Origin: Roseomonas sp. AR75
GTDB lineage: Bacteria; Pseudomonadota; Alphaproteobacteria; Acetobacterales; Acetobacteraceae
Length of the DNA stretch: 64,000 nt
Assembly: GCF_005222815.1 (NCBI RefSeq)
Contig: NZ_STGB01000001.1
Location: 372,001 to 436,000 of the forward strand
Direction: 5' to 3'
Below the pieces are notes generated by a model that did no database searches, was not told where the DNA came from, and saw only the letters and a list, made by a program, of their open reading frames with translations. Shown here piece after piece: positions 1-8,940 of this stretch (the stretch's first letter is position 1; every line of letters begins with the position of its first letter). Both the position numbers and the translations under genes were made by a program.

Positions 1-546
1 CGCGAAAGTGCGCGGCGCGCCCTGGATGCCGTTCTCCCGATAGAGGTCGCCGCGGTAGTAGGTGAGGGGGATCAGTGGCGAGATGGGGATGGACATCAGC
101 TTCCCCTGCGGCGTCATCGTCTTCTTCTCGGCATCGAAGAAGATGGTGTCGCCGAGCGTGTAGACCTCCCGCTCCAGCCTGAAGCCCGGGTCGATGTCGG
201 TGATCGGGCGGACGAAGCCGCCGAAATACATCTCCGCGAACCAGCCGGAATTCATGATCAGCAGGTCCGTCGTGCCTTGCCGCGCGCGCACGGAATTGCG
301 CTGCTTCTCCAGCGAACCCGCGAAGGGATTCACGTCGAGGTCCACCTTGGCGCCGGTCTCGCGCTCATAGAGCTGGACGGTGCGCTGGAAGCTGTCGAGC
401 CAGGGCGACTGATTGATGACGATGGTGATCGGCGCCATGCGGCCCTGCGCGCCCGCGCGCCTGGGCAGCGCACCCGAAGCGAGTGCCCCGGCGCCCAGCC
501 CCAGCGCCGTGCGGCGCCCCATCTCCCCGTGCCGGTTCGCAGCCAT
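1..546 (-). CDS. ABC transporter extracellular solute-binding protein (N-terminal part, runs off left edge)
   Basis: The reading frame starts at an ATG at 546 and is still open at base 1, giving the first 182 residues. The N-terminus carries a twin-arginine pair (MGRRTALG) followed by a small-residue hydrophobic stretch and an AGAQ cleavage region, so export to the periplasm is likely. The mature part begins with a beta strand and a segment containing SPWLDSFQRTVQLYE, typical of family 1 (sugar-type) ABC binding proteins. It lies 67 bp downstream of a LysR gene on the same strand, after the hexuronate genes, which suggests sugar or sugar-acid uptake. The permease and ATPase genes would lie outside the window. 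The substrate is not visible. Confidence 0.8.
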   Translation of the reverse strand, partial: MAANRHGEMGRRTALGLGAGALASGALPRRAGAQGRMAPITIVINQSPWLDSFQRTVQLYERETGAKVDLDVNPFAGSLEKQRNSVRARQGTTDLLIMNSGWFAEMYFGGFVRPITDIDPGFRLEREVYTLGDTIFFDAEKKTMTPQGKLMSIPISPLIPLTYYRGDLYRENGIQGAPRTFA

Positions 547-613
547 CGTCCGTCCCTCCCGCAGGGCTTCGCCTGCTGGATGCACTCTGGCCCTGGCCTG
601 CCATATCCGCAAC

Positions 614-1540
614 CTAACTTTCGGCGTCAGCGCCATAACCATCGGGTATGGCAACGCCGCAGGCGGCGGCGAGCCGCGTCAGCAACTGCCGCGTCAGCGG
701 CGGCAGCCAGCTTCCGCGCCGCACCATGATGCCGGTGCGCCGTGTCGCGGCCAGGCTCGGCACGCGCAGCGTCGTCAGCCCTGCGGCGTCCGGTGCATCC
801 AGCGCGCTGCGCACCTGGAAGCAGAGCGCGTCAGACCCCGCGATCACCCGCAGCAGCATGTCCGTCGATTCCGTCTCCAGCGCCGGATCCGGTGGAGCCA
901 GCCCGCGTGCCGCGAACAGCGCACCGAGGCGGGCGCGCGCGCGGGAGGGGCTCGGCGGCAGGACCCAGGGGAAGCCGAGCAGCGTTTCGGCCTGCACCAC
1001 GCTCCGCACCAGCGGGTGACCACGGCGGCAGCCGACGACGAAGTCGTCCTCCGCAAGTTGCAGCAGCGCGAGGTCGGACGCTTCCTCCACGGCGGGCAGT
1101 TCCGCGAGCACGGCGTCCAGCGCACCCGAACGAAGGGCGCGCAGCAGCGCGTCGTCATAGCCGGCCTGCAGGCGGATGCGCGCGGTCGGGTCGGCGGCGA
1201 TGGTCGCGGCGATCGCGTCCGGCAGCTTCTCGCGCAGCCAGGTCGGGCCGGCGCCGATCGCCGCCTCGGCCGGCGGTCCGCCGCGCAGCGCCGCGATCTC
1301 CCGCAACGCATCGGACAGCAGAACCGTGACCGGTGCGGCGCGGCGCAGCAGTGCGACGCCGTAGGCCGTGGGCACCACGCCCCGCGCGCGGCGTTCCAGC
1401 AGCGGCACGCCGAGTTCCTGTTCGAGGATGCGAATGCTCTTGGTCAGCGCGGGCTGCGACAGGCCCAGCCGCAGCGCCGCCGCGCTGATGCTGCCGGCCT
1501 CCACCGCCTGGCGGAGATGATCGAGGCGCTTGATGTCCAT
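614..1540 (-). CDS. LysR-family transcriptional regulator
   Basis: The protein has 308 residues, the usual length for the LysR family. Residues 1-60 form the winged helix-turn-helix (LRQAVEAGSISAAALRLGLSQ, then PALTKSIRILEQELG). The rest is the two-lobed effector-binding domain. It lies 32 bp downstream of uxuB and upstream of the ABC binding protein, all on the minus strand, rather than divergent from its target as is common for this family. It may control the downstream transport genes or the uxu block. The effector is unknown. Confidence 0.9.
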   Translation of the reverse strand: MDIKRLDHLRQAVEAGSISAAALRLGLSQPALTKSIRILEQELGVPLLERRARGVVPTAYGVALLRRAAPVTVLLSDALREIAALRGGPPAEAAIGAGPTWLREKLPDAIAATIAADPTARIRLQAGYDDALLRALRSGALDAVLAELPAVEEASDLALLQLAEDDFVVGCRRGHPLVRSVVQAETLLGFPWVLPPSPSRARARLGALFAARGLAPPDPALETESTDMLLRVIAGSDALCFQVRSALDAPDAAGLTTLRVPSLAATRRTGIMVRRGSWLPPLTRQLLTRLAAACGVAIPDGYGADAES

Positions 1541-1572
1541 GCGACGAGCCTACGCCGCTTCGCGCCAAGCCT

Positions 1573-3048
1573 TCAGCCCGGGCGTGCGGCGCCGTCCACC
1601 GCGGCGCGCGCCCCGCTGTCCATGAGGCGCCGCAGCGCCTGGGTCACGGCGGCCGCAAAGCCGGCATCGCGTGGCAGGTCCTCGCCGAAGATGGCGGGAA
1701 AGCGCAGCGCGGCGGCCACGCGCCGTGCCGGGTCCGGCCCCGCGGCATCAAGCGCGCTGCGCAGCGGCGCGGCGAGCGGATCGCGCACCTCGATCGGGCG
1801 TCCTGCCTCGTCCACCCCGCCGACGAAGCGGATCCAGGCGGCGATGGCGAGCGCGATGTGCGGGATCGGCCGGCCCTGCGCCAGTCGCTCCCGCGCCGTG
1901 CCGAGCAGGCGCTGCGGCAGCTTCTGCGAGCCATCCATCGCGATCTGCCAGGTGCGGTGGCGCAGCGCGCGGTTGCGGAAGCGCGCGAGCAGGCTGGCGG
2001 CGTAGCCCTGCAGCACGACGCCGGGCGGCGCCGGCACGCAGGGCGCGATCTCGGCCCAGAGATCGCCAAGGTAACGCGCGAAGACCGGATCGTTGGCCGC
2101 TTCCGCCACCGTCTCATGCCCGGCGAGGTAGCCGAGATAGGCGAGCGCGGAATGCGCGCCGTTCAGCATGCGCAGCTTCATGTGTTCGAAGGGTGCGACA
2201 TCCGCGGCGAAGGTGGCGCCGCCCAGCGTCCAGTCGGGCCGTCCGGTGGGGAAGCGGTCCTCGATTACCCATTGGGCGAAGCGTTCGCCCACCACCGGCC
2301 AGGCATCCTCGAGGCCGAGCATCGCGGCGATGCGAACGCGGTCCTCCTCGGTGGTGGCGGGCACGATGCGGTCCACCATTGTGCAGGGAAACGCGACCTC
2401 GCCGGCGATCCAGGCGCCGAGGTCGCGGTTGCGCAACTCCGCCAGGCGGATCGCCACGCGGCGCACGGTGGCGCCGTTGGCGGGCAGGTTGTCGCAGCAC
2501 AGCACGGTGAAGGACGGCGTGCCGGCTGTGCGGCGTCGATGCAGCGCCTCCACCAGGAAGCCAGGCGCGGAGCGCGGCGCGCCCTGTGCAGAAAGATCGT
2601 GGCGGATGTCCGGATGCGCCTCGTCCAGCGTGCCGGTCGCGGGGTCGTGGCAGTAGCCCTTCTCCGTCACCGTCAGGCTGACGATGCGCGTGCGCGGATC
2701 GCACATCGCGTCGAGCAGCGCGCCAGGATTCTCGGGCGCCACATGCAGGCCGCGCAGCGCGCCGATCACCTGCAGGCTTTCGCTGTCATCCTCGCGCGTC
2801 GCCACGGTGTAGAGCCCGTCCTGCGGCGCCAGCGCGTCGCGCGTGTCGGGGCTGCGCAGGCTGGCGGCGACGATGCCCCAGTCCCGCGCGCCGGCATTCA
2901 GCACGGCTTCCGTCATCACGGCCTGGTGCGCGCGGTGGAAGGCGCCGAGGCCGAGATGCACGATGCCCGGCGTGACCGCGGCGCGGTCGTAGCGCGGTCG
3001 AGCGATGCCGGCGGGCAGGCGGTGCAGCGTCGCGTCAGACAGGCGCAT
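1573..3048 (-). CDS. uxuB: Mannitol dehydrogenase family protein, probable fructuronate reductase
   Basis: A 491-residue long-chain mannitol dehydrogenase family enzyme. The N-terminus has the nucleotide-binding segment IVHLGLGAFHRAHQA. The central HMKLRMLNGAHSALAYLG carries the Lys, Asn and His that act as catalytic residues in this family. It begins 14 bases inside the end of uxuA, so the two are translationally coupled. That pairing points to D-fructuronate:D-mannonate oxidoreductase (UxuB), which makes D-mannonate for UxuA. The family also holds mannitol, tagaturonate and arabinitol dehydrogenases, so the exact substrate rests on context. Confidence 0.87.
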   Translation of the reverse strand: MRLSDATLHRLPAGIARPRYDRAAVTPGIVHLGLGAFHRAHQAVMTEAVLNAGARDWGIVAASLRSPDTRDALAPQDGLYTVATREDDSESLQVIGALRGLHVAPENPGALLDAMCDPRTRIVSLTVTEKGYCHDPATGTLDEAHPDIRHDLSAQGAPRSAPGFLVEALHRRRTAGTPSFTVLCCDNLPANGATVRRVAIRLAELRNRDLGAWIAGEVAFPCTMVDRIVPATTEEDRVRIAAMLGLEDAWPVVGERFAQWVIEDRFPTGRPDWTLGGATFAADVAPFEHMKLRMLNGAHSALAYLGYLAGHETVAEAANDPVFARYLGDLWAEIAPCVPAPPGVVLQGYAASLLARFRNRALRHRTWQIAMDGSQKLPQRLLGTARERLAQGRPIPHIALAIAAWIRFVGGVDEAGRPIEVRDPLAAPLRSALDAAGPDPARRVAAALRFPAIFGEDLPRDAGFAAAVTQALRRLMDSGARAAVDGAARPG

Positions 3049-4198
3049 GGTGCCGCAGGCCCGCGATCACGCCGCGCAGCTCCGCCAGGCCGCGCAACCG
3101 GCCGATCAGCGTGTAGCCCGGATGCGTCTTCCGACCGGCATCCGACAGCAGCACATGGCCATGGTCGGGGCGATACGGGATCTCCGTGCCGCGCCGCTTC
3201 TCCTCGGCCAGGAAGGCGGCGATCACCGCGGGCATGTCCACGTCGCCGGCGAGATGGTCGGCCTCATGGAAGGACCCGTCGGGCTCCTTCGTCACGTTGC
3301 GCAGGTGCAGGAACGCCACGCGCGGCGCGAATTCCCGCGCCAGGGCAGGCAGGTTGTTGGCCACGCCGGCGCCGAGCGAGCCGGTGCAGAAGGTGATGCC
3401 GTTGGCGGGGCTGTCCACCATCGCGATGAGGTCGGCCAGGTCCTGCCGGTTGGAGATGATGCGCGGCAGGCCAAGGATCGGGCGCGGCGGGTCGTCGGGG
3501 TGCATGCACATCGCAATGCCTGCTTCCTCGGCGGTCGGCACAACCTCGCGCAGGAAGCGGGCGAGATGCGCCTTCAGCGCGGCCGCGTCGATGCCGGCGT
3601 AGCTGTCGAGCATGCGGCGCAGGCCGGGGATGTCGTAGCGATCATAGGCGCCGGGCAGCCCGGCCATGATGGAGGTGAGCAGCGTGTCCCTGTCGGCCTG
3701 CGTTGCGCCGGCGAACCAGGCGCGCGCGGCCGCGAGCACGTCCGGCCGATGGTCCGCCTCGGCGCCGGGCCGCTCCAGCATCAGCACGTCGAAGGCGGCC
3801 TGTCGCATGGCATCGAAGCGCAGTGCCAGCGCGCCGGTCGCCATGCGGTAGGCTAGGTCGGTGCGCGTCCAGTCCAGCACCGGCATGAAGTTGTAGCAGA
3901 CGGTGGGGATGCCGGCCTTGCCCAGGTTGCGCAGCGACTCCCGGTAGTTTGCGAAGATTCGCTGCAGGTCGCCGGTGCCGCGTTTCACATCCTCATGCAC
4001 TGGCAGGCTTTCCACCACGGACCATCGCAGCCCGGCCTGCTCGATCATCGCCTTGCGGGCCAGGATCGCCTCCAGTGGCCAGACCTCGCCATAGGGGATC
4101 TCGTGCAGCGCGGTGACGATGCCGGTCGCGCCCGTCTGGCGGATCTCCGGCAGGGTGATGTCGTCCAGCGGGCCGAACCAGCGCCAGGTCTCTTGCAT
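3035..4198 (-). CDS. uxuA: Mannonate dehydratase
   Basis: This 387-residue protein starts at MQETWRWFGP and matches UxuA along its length. UxuA dehydrates D-mannonate to 2-keto-3-deoxygluconate. Likely metal ligands are visible: a His in CMHPDDPP, the Cys in FCTGSLG, the His in FLHLRNVTKE and the Asp in YRPDHGH. An upstream extension of the frame exists but runs through the neighbouring dehydrogenase gene, so the ATG at 4198 was chosen. It lies 11 bp after the zinc dehydrogenase and overlaps uxuB by 14 bases. Confidence 0.93.
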   Translation of the reverse strand: MQETWRWFGPLDDITLPEIRQTGATGIVTALHEIPYGEVWPLEAILARKAMIEQAGLRWSVVESLPVHEDVKRGTGDLQRIFANYRESLRNLGKAGIPTVCYNFMPVLDWTRTDLAYRMATGALALRFDAMRQAAFDVLMLERPGAEADHRPDVLAAARAWFAGATQADRDTLLTSIMAGLPGAYDRYDIPGLRRMLDSYAGIDAAALKAHLARFLREVVPTAEEAGIAMCMHPDDPPRPILGLPRIISNRQDLADLIAMVDSPANGITFCTGSLGAGVANNLPALAREFAPRVAFLHLRNVTKEPDGSFHEADHLAGDVDMPAVIAAFLAEEKRRGTEIPYRPDHGHVLLSDAGRKTHPGYTLIGRLRGLAELRGVIAGLRHHAPV

Positions 4199-4209
4199 GT
4201 CCCGCGTCC

Positions 4210-5250
4210 TCAGAAGGAGAGCTGCACCTTCATCGCCGCGCGCCGGTCCGCGGCGAGCGCGAAGGCGGCCTCGGCCTCGGCCAGGGGCCGGGTGGCGGTG
4301 ATCAGCGGGCGTACATCGATCTCGCGCCGTGCGATCAGCCCGGCGGCGATCTCGAATTCCGGATGGAAGCGGAAGCTGCCGACCAGGCGCAGCTCCTTCG
4401 CGACGACGACGTTCATAGGCACATCGAAGCTGCCGCCGACGCCGACCTGCACGATGGTGCCGCGCGGGCGCACGCAGGCGATGGCCTGCGCCAGGGCACG
4501 GGGATTGCCGCTGCATTCGAAGGCGAGGTCGAAGCGGCCCTTGTCTCGCTCCTCGGCCGCCAGCGCATCCCTGTTCGCGGCGACATTCACCGCCGCGGCG
4601 GCGCCGAGCCGGCGGGCGAAGGCCAGCGGCTCGTCCACCACCTCCGTCACCGTGGCCTCGCCCGCGCCGGCATGTTTCGCGGCGAGCAGCACCACGCCGC
4701 CGATCGGGCCGAAGCCGGTGATCAGCATGCGCTTGCCCGTGATATCGCCGGCCTGCGCCACGGCGTGCAGCGCGACCGCAAGCGGCTCGCTCATCGCGGC
4801 CTCGCCGATGGAGACGATGTCGCCGACCTTCACGCATTGCCGCGCGGCGCAGACCAGCCGGCGGCGGAAGCCGCCCTGGATGTGCGGCATGCGCATGGCG
4901 CTGCCGTAGAAGCGCATGTCGAGGCAGTGCTGCGGCTCGCCCCGCGCGCAGTACTCGCAGGTGCCGCAGGGGTTCGAGGGGTTCACGGCAACGCGGTCGC
5001 CCGGCTTCAGGCCGGTGACGCCGCTGCCGAGTTCCGCGACGGTGCCCGCCACCTCGTGCCCCAAGATGATCGGCTGGCGGACGCGGATGGTGCCGAAGCC
5101 GCCATCGAGGAAGTAGTGCAGGTCGGACCCGCAGATGCCGCCCGCGCCGATCTCCACCAGCACCTCGCCCGGGCCGGGCGCGCCAAGCTCCACGGTCTCC
5201 ACGCGCAGGTCGCGCTGGGCGTGCAGCACGGCGGCTTCGGTCGTCGTCAT
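4210..5250 (-). CDS. Zinc-dependent medium-chain dehydrogenase, L-idonate 5-dehydrogenase-like
   Basis: A 346-residue medium-chain dehydrogenase. The catalytic zinc Cys is in GICGSDLHYF and the following His-Glu pair in ILGHEVAG. The structural zinc loop has four cysteines (PCGTCEYCARGEPQHC). The Rossmann motif is GFGPIGG. The SDLHYF segment and the length resemble L-idonate/L-gulonate 5-dehydrogenase (IdnD), which oxidises a sugar acid at C5. Its position between the TRAP permease and uxuA supports a sugar-acid substrate feeding the fructuronate/mannonate route. The start at 5250 lies 11 bp after the dctM stop. The symbol is withheld because polyol dehydrogenases of this family look alike. 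Confidence 0.85.
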   Translation of the reverse strand: MTTTEAAVLHAQRDLRVETVELGAPGPGEVLVEIGAGGICGSDLHYFLDGGFGTIRVRQPIILGHEVAGTVAELGSGVTGLKPGDRVAVNPSNPCGTCEYCARGEPQHCLDMRFYGSAMRMPHIQGGFRRRLVCAARQCVKVGDIVSIGEAAMSEPLAVALHAVAQAGDITGKRMLITGFGPIGGVVLLAAKHAGAGEATVTEVVDEPLAFARRLGAAAAVNVAANRDALAAEERDKGRFDLAFECSGNPRALAQAIACVRPRGTIVQVGVGGSFDVPMNVVVAKELRLVGSFRFHPEFEIAAGLIARREIDVRPLITATRPLAEAEAAFALAADRRAAMKVQLSF

Positions 5251-5261
5251 GAGGCGTCTCC

Positions 5262-6542
5262 TCAATTGTAGAACAGGCGCGGCAGCCAGAGCGACAGGCC
5301 CGGGATCGCCGTCACCAGCGCCAGTACCACGAAGTTGGACAGCAGGAAGGGCCAGATCGCCACCGTGATCTCCCAGATCGAGATGCGGCCGATGCTCGCG
5401 CAGATGAAGAGGCACACGCCGATGGGGGGCGTGGCAAGCCCGATCATCAGGTTCAGCACGGCGAAGGTGGCGAAGTGGATCGGATCGATGCCGGCCTGCT
5501 GCGCCACCGCCAGCAGCGGCGGGAACAGGATGATCAGCGCGGCGATGGTTTCCATGAACATCCCCACCACCAGCAGCAGGATGTTCATCATCAGCATGAT
5601 CGCCCATGTCTCCGTGGAGATGGACGTCATCAGCGCCACCAGCGCCTGTGGCACGCGCTCCGACGCCAGGATCCAGCCGAAGACATTGGCGAAGCCGACC
5701 AGCACCATGATCGCGGCGCCGGAGATCGCGCTGTCCGCGATCAGCTTCGGCAGGTCCCGCCAGCCAAGCTCGCGATACACGAACAGGCCGATCACGGTGG
5801 CGTAGAGCACGGCGATCACGGCGGCCTCGGTTGGCGTGAAGTAGCCGCCGACGATGCCGAACAGCACCAGCGCCATCATGCCCATCGCCCAGATGGCCTG
5901 CGTGCCCGAGGCCCAGACCTCGCGCCAGCCGCGCCAGGGCTCGCGCGGGTGGTTGTGCCGCACCGCGAGGATGTAGGCCGGCACCATCATGCCGAGGCCG
6001 AGCAGCAGGCCGGGTATGGCGCCCGCCAGGAACATCTGGCCGACGGAGATGCCGGTCAGCGAGCCCACGATGATCATCGGGACCGAGGGCGGGATGATGG
6101 GCCCGACCACGGCGGAGGCCGCGGTCACCGCCGCTGCATAGGGTACGGTGTAGCCGACGCGCTTCATGCCGGGGATCAGCACGGCGCCCTGGCTGGCGGC
6201 GTCCGCCGCGGCCGTGCCGGAGATGCCGGCGAAGATCATGGAGCCGACGATGTTCGCCTGCGCGAGCCCGCCGCGCAGATGCCCGACCAGGCTGTTGGAG
6301 AAGCGCAGGATGCGGTCGGTGATGCCGCCGCCATTCATCAGGTTGCCCGCCAGCACGAAGGCCGGGATCGACAGCAGCACGAAGCTGTCCATGCCCGCGA
6401 ACATCTTCTGCGGGATCACCTCCAGCGGCAGGTCGGCGGCGAGAAGGTAGGCCATCGAGGACAGGCCGAGGACCACCGCCACCGGCATGCCGGCCAGCAG
6501 CCCCGCGAGGAAGACGACGCCGAGGAGCAGCAGCGGGTCCAT
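5262..6542 (-). CDS. dctM: TRAP transporter large permease (DctM family)
   Basis: A 426-residue integral membrane protein of about twelve segments. It belongs to the ion-transporter superfamily of TRAP large subunits that drive sodium-coupled import. Family features include the N-terminal GMPVAVVLG, the internal IMIFAGISGTAAADAASQG region and the C-terminal GLATPPIGVCLF. It follows the small subunit gene by one base. With the receptor upstream it forms a complete TRAP system in a hexuronate operon, so a uronate or related sugar acid is the likely cargo. Confidence 0.93.
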   Translation of the reverse strand: MDPLLLLGVVFLAGLLAGMPVAVVLGLSSMAYLLAADLPLEVIPQKMFAGMDSFVLLSIPAFVLAGNLMNGGGITDRILRFSNSLVGHLRGGLAQANIVGSMIFAGISGTAAADAASQGAVLIPGMKRVGYTVPYAAAVTAASAVVGPIIPPSVPMIIVGSLTGISVGQMFLAGAIPGLLLGLGMMVPAYILAVRHNHPREPWRGWREVWASGTQAIWAMGMMALVLFGIVGGYFTPTEAAVIAVLYATVIGLFVYRELGWRDLPKLIADSAISGAAIMVLVGFANVFGWILASERVPQALVALMTSISTETWAIMLMMNILLLVVGMFMETIAALIILFPPLLAVAQQAGIDPIHFATFAVLNLMIGLATPPIGVCLFICASIGRISIWEITVAIWPFLLSNFVVLALVTAIPGLSLWLPRLFYN

Positions 6543-6543
6543 C

Positions 6544-7026
6544 TCAGCGCACCTCCGGCGCCAGGCCGGCGAGCACGCGCAGCAATCGCTCCGCCGCGGC
6601 GAGCACCAGCGCGAGCGGCGCGACCAGCACGGCCATGTGGACCCAGAACATGTTCCATTGCAGTGCCGGCGAGGTCTGCAGCGACCCGATGTCCACGAAG
6701 GCCCAGGCCGGCTGCACCAGCAGCAGCCCGAAGCCGATCATCACCAGGCAGGAGAGGATCTCCGCCACGCGCCGCCCGCGCGGCGGCAGCATCATGGTCA
6801 GCAGGTCCACCCCCACCAGCTCGCCCGAGCGCAAGGCCAGGCCGATGCCGAAGGCCGCGGCGAAGAGCAGGCAGAAGCGCGACAGCTCCTCGGTCCAGAC
6901 CGGCGGGTTGGGCAGGCCGAGGCGCGAGACGACCTGCACCAGCACGGCGGCCAGCAGCAGCGCGAAGGTCAGGCCGACCACCAGGCGCAGCAGCGCATGC
7001 GCCCGGCCGAGCAGGGTGAGGATCAT
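6544..7026 (-). CDS. dctQ: TRAP transporter small permease (DctQ family)
   Basis: A 160-residue protein with four predicted membrane helices and the small-subunit pattern (VWTEELSRFCLLFAAAFG, then a conserved Asp-containing SGELVGVDLL). The start was placed at the ATG at 7026. An upstream alternative would begin inside the intercistronic hairpin and adds nine residues with no hydrophobic character. It sits between the receptor and large-permease genes. Confidence 0.9.
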   Translation of the reverse strand: MILTLLGRAHALLRLVVGLTFALLLAAVLVQVVSRLGLPNPPVWTEELSRFCLLFAAAFGIGLALRSGELVGVDLLTMMLPPRGRRVAEILSCLVMIGFGLLLVQPAWAFVDIGSLQTSPALQWNMFWVHMAVLVAPLALVLAAAERLLRVLAGLAPEVR

Positions 7027-7040
7027 CGTCTGGCTCCGGT

Positions 7041-7066
7041 CTCCCCCGCGCATCGGCGCGGGGGAG
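7041..7066. repeat. Intercistronic GC-rich hairpin between dctP and dctQ
   Basis: A perfect 11-bp inverted repeat (CTCCCCCGCGC / GCGCGGGGGAG) with a four-base loop lies in the 55-bp gap between the receptor stop and the small-permease start. There is no T run, so full termination is unlikely. Such structures often shield the 3' end of a binding-protein message so that receptor is made in excess over permease. The CCTCCCC/GGGGAGG core recurs elsewhere in this window. Confidence 0.6.
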
Positions 7067-7081
7067 GGCAGGGAAGGGCGG

Positions 7082-8068
7082 TCAGGCCGGCAGCGCCATC
7101 ATCTGCTCGAGCAGCGGCTTCGCCTCGGTCCGCACGCCGGCGATCGCGGCCGGTCGTGCCTTCGCCGCGAAGGCGGCGCGGTCGCTGTCCACGAAGGTCA
7201 TGCCGCGGCGCTTGAGCTCGGCTTCCAGGCGCTGCTCGTCCTCGACGAACAGGCTGCGCTCGAAGGCCTGGGCGCGGCGCGATGCCTCGGCCAGCACCTC
7301 CCGGTCGGCGGGGGAGAGCTGCTGCCAGCGGCGCTCGCTGATCGCCACGTAGATCCAGCTCCAGACATGCTGGGTCAGGTTCACGAACCGCTGCACCTCG
7401 TTGAAGTTCGCGCTGAGGATCAGCGCCAGCGGGTTCTCCTGCCCGTCGATGGTGCCGTTCTGCAGCGAGGTGAAGACCTCGCCGAAGGCCATCGGCGTCG
7501 GCCGCGCGCCGAGCGCCTGCCAGACGGCGACGAACAGCGGCACGTTCGGCACGCGCAGCCGCAGCCCGTTCAGCTCGTCCGGCGTGCGGATGGCGCGGTT
7601 GGACGTCAGGTTGCGCGGGCCGCGCGCGAAGTAGGCGAGCGGGCGCACGCGGGCGCGGCTGACGATCTCGGCGCCGATCTGCTGGCCGATCGGGCCGCCG
7701 GCCACCGCATCGACCTGGCGCAGCGAGGTGATGGCGAAGGGCACGGCGAGCAGCGCGGCCAATGGCGCCCAGTTCTGCAGGCTCTCGCCGGTGATGGTCA
7801 TGTCGGCGGTGCCGAGCTGCATGCCGTTGATCAGGTCCATCTCGCGCCCGAGCGTGTCGTTCGGGAAGACCTGGATCTCGATGCGGCCGTTCGACAGCGC
7901 CTTGGCTTCCTCGGCGAGCTTGAGGCTGGCGCGGTGCCAGACATTCTGCTCGTTCGCGAGGTGACCGAGCTTCAGCGTCACGCGGGCCTGGCCCCAGGCG
8001 GTGCCGATGGTGGGTGTGGCCAGCGCGGCGGCGCCGGCCAGCATCAGGGTGCGGCGGGTGGTGGTCAT
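7082..8068 (-). CDS. dctP: TRAP transporter solute receptor (DctP family)
   Basis: A 328-residue periplasmic receptor. The first 25 residues include a twin-arginine pair (TTTRRTLMLAG) and a TAWGQA cleavage region. The mature domain has the DctP signatures: a substrate-contacting Arg in LNGLRLRVPN and the PMAFGEVFTSLQNGTIDGQENP segment that closes over a carboxylate. It is the first transport gene after the GntR regulator and overlaps it by four bases (ATGA). Operon context suggests a hexuronate or aldonate ligand. Confidence 0.92.
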   Translation of the reverse strand: MTTTRRTLMLAGAAALATPTIGTAWGQARVTLKLGHLANEQNVWHRASLKLAEEAKALSNGRIEIQVFPNDTLGREMDLINGMQLGTADMTITGESLQNWAPLAALLAVPFAITSLRQVDAVAGGPIGQQIGAEIVSRARVRPLAYFARGPRNLTSNRAIRTPDELNGLRLRVPNVPLFVAVWQALGARPTPMAFGEVFTSLQNGTIDGQENPLALILSANFNEVQRFVNLTQHVWSWIYVAISERRWQQLSPADREVLAEASRRAQAFERSLFVEDEQRLEAELKRRGMTFVDSDRAAFAAKARPAAIAGVRTEAKPLLEQMMALPA

Positions 8069-8805
8069 GGCGCGTCCTCCTTGCGCGGGGTGGTGCGGCC
8101 GGCGGAGGCCGGCTCGAAGTAATCGGGATGCGCCGCGGCGATGCGCGGCAGGCTGGACAAGATCTCGCGCAGATGCGCGCGCAGCGCCGCCTCCGCGCGG
8201 TCGGGCGCGCCGGCGGCGATGCCGGCGGCGATGGCGCGGTGCTGGCGGATCAGCTCGGGCAGGGGCGTCGCGCCTTCGAAGGACAGGAAGCGCACGCGGT
8301 CCATCTGCGCCTTGATCGCTTCCAGCGCGGTCCAGGCGAAGCTCCGGCCGATGCCCTCGGCCATGGCGCGGTGGAAGGCCTCATCGAGCCGCAGGAACTC
8401 CGGGGCGTCGCCGGCCGCCGCGGCCTGCTCCTGGCCGGCGATGAGCGCGGCGAGGCGGGTCTTCAGGCCGGCGGGGCGCGTCGCGGCCGCTTCGCGCACC
8501 ACGGCGACCTCGACCGCCTCACGCACGAAGCGCGCGTCGTAGACCGCGTCCATGGAGATGCGCTGCACCACCGTGCCGCGCTGCGGGCGGATGGAGAGCA
8601 GGCCGCTTTCCTGCAGCTTGATGAAGGCCTCGCGCACGGGCTGGCGGCTGACGCCGAAGCGGCGGGCGATCTCGGCTTCGGAGAGAAGGGTGCCCGGCGG
8701 CATCTCGCCCTGCACGATCGAGTCGCGCAGCAGGCGGAGCAGCTGGGGCGCCAGGGCACCGGCGGTGTCGGCGAGGGCGGGCGCACGCGACGCGACGGCT
8801 GACAT
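8065..8805 (-). CDS. GntR-family regulator with FCD ligand domain
   Basis: A 246-residue FadR-subfamily regulator. Residues 20-85 form the winged helix (MPPGTLLSEAEIARRFGVSR, then PVREAFIKLQESGLL). The C-terminal all-helical FCD domain binds small carboxylates, often through a metal. It is the promoter-proximal gene of the hexuronate operon, and its stop overlaps the start of dctP. This is the arrangement of UxuR/ExuR-type repressors. A 28-bp imperfect palindrome lies 31 bp upstream of its start and is a good operator candidate. Confidence 0.92.
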   Translation of the reverse strand: MSAVASRAPALADTAGALAPQLLRLLRDSIVQGEMPPGTLLSEAEIARRFGVSRQPVREAFIKLQESGLLSIRPQRGTVVQRISMDAVYDARFVREAVEVAVVREAAATRPAGLKTRLAALIAGQEQAAAAGDAPEFLRLDEAFHRAMAEGIGRSFAWTALEAIKAQMDRVRFLSFEGATPLPELIRQHRAIAAGIAAGAPDRAEAALRAHLREILSSLPRIAAAHPDYFEPASAGRTTPRKEDAP

Positions 8806-8835
8806 GCCCCTCCCTCCCTTGCGCGCTGGCCGTTA

Positions 8836-8863
8836 TCGGCCGACTAGTATGGTAGTAGGCCGA
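8836..8863. promoter_or_regulatory. Candidate GntR operator, 28-bp palindrome
   Basis: The segment reads TCGGCC, then GACTAGTATGGTAGTA, then GGCCGA. It is symmetric about 8849/8850, with 11 of 14 base pairs matching, and is much richer in A and T than its surroundings. It stands directly upstream of the GntR gene that heads the hexuronate operon, so autoregulation is the simplest reading. The GTAT/TA centre is typical of FadR-subfamily operators. No binding evidence is available. Confidence 0.5.
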
Positions 8864-8940
8864 AGAAAGGACGGGCGCAAGCGCAATCCGCGCCGACCGC
8901 ACGGGCGGGCGGACAGGATCGCGTCAGCGGTGCTGCGGTG

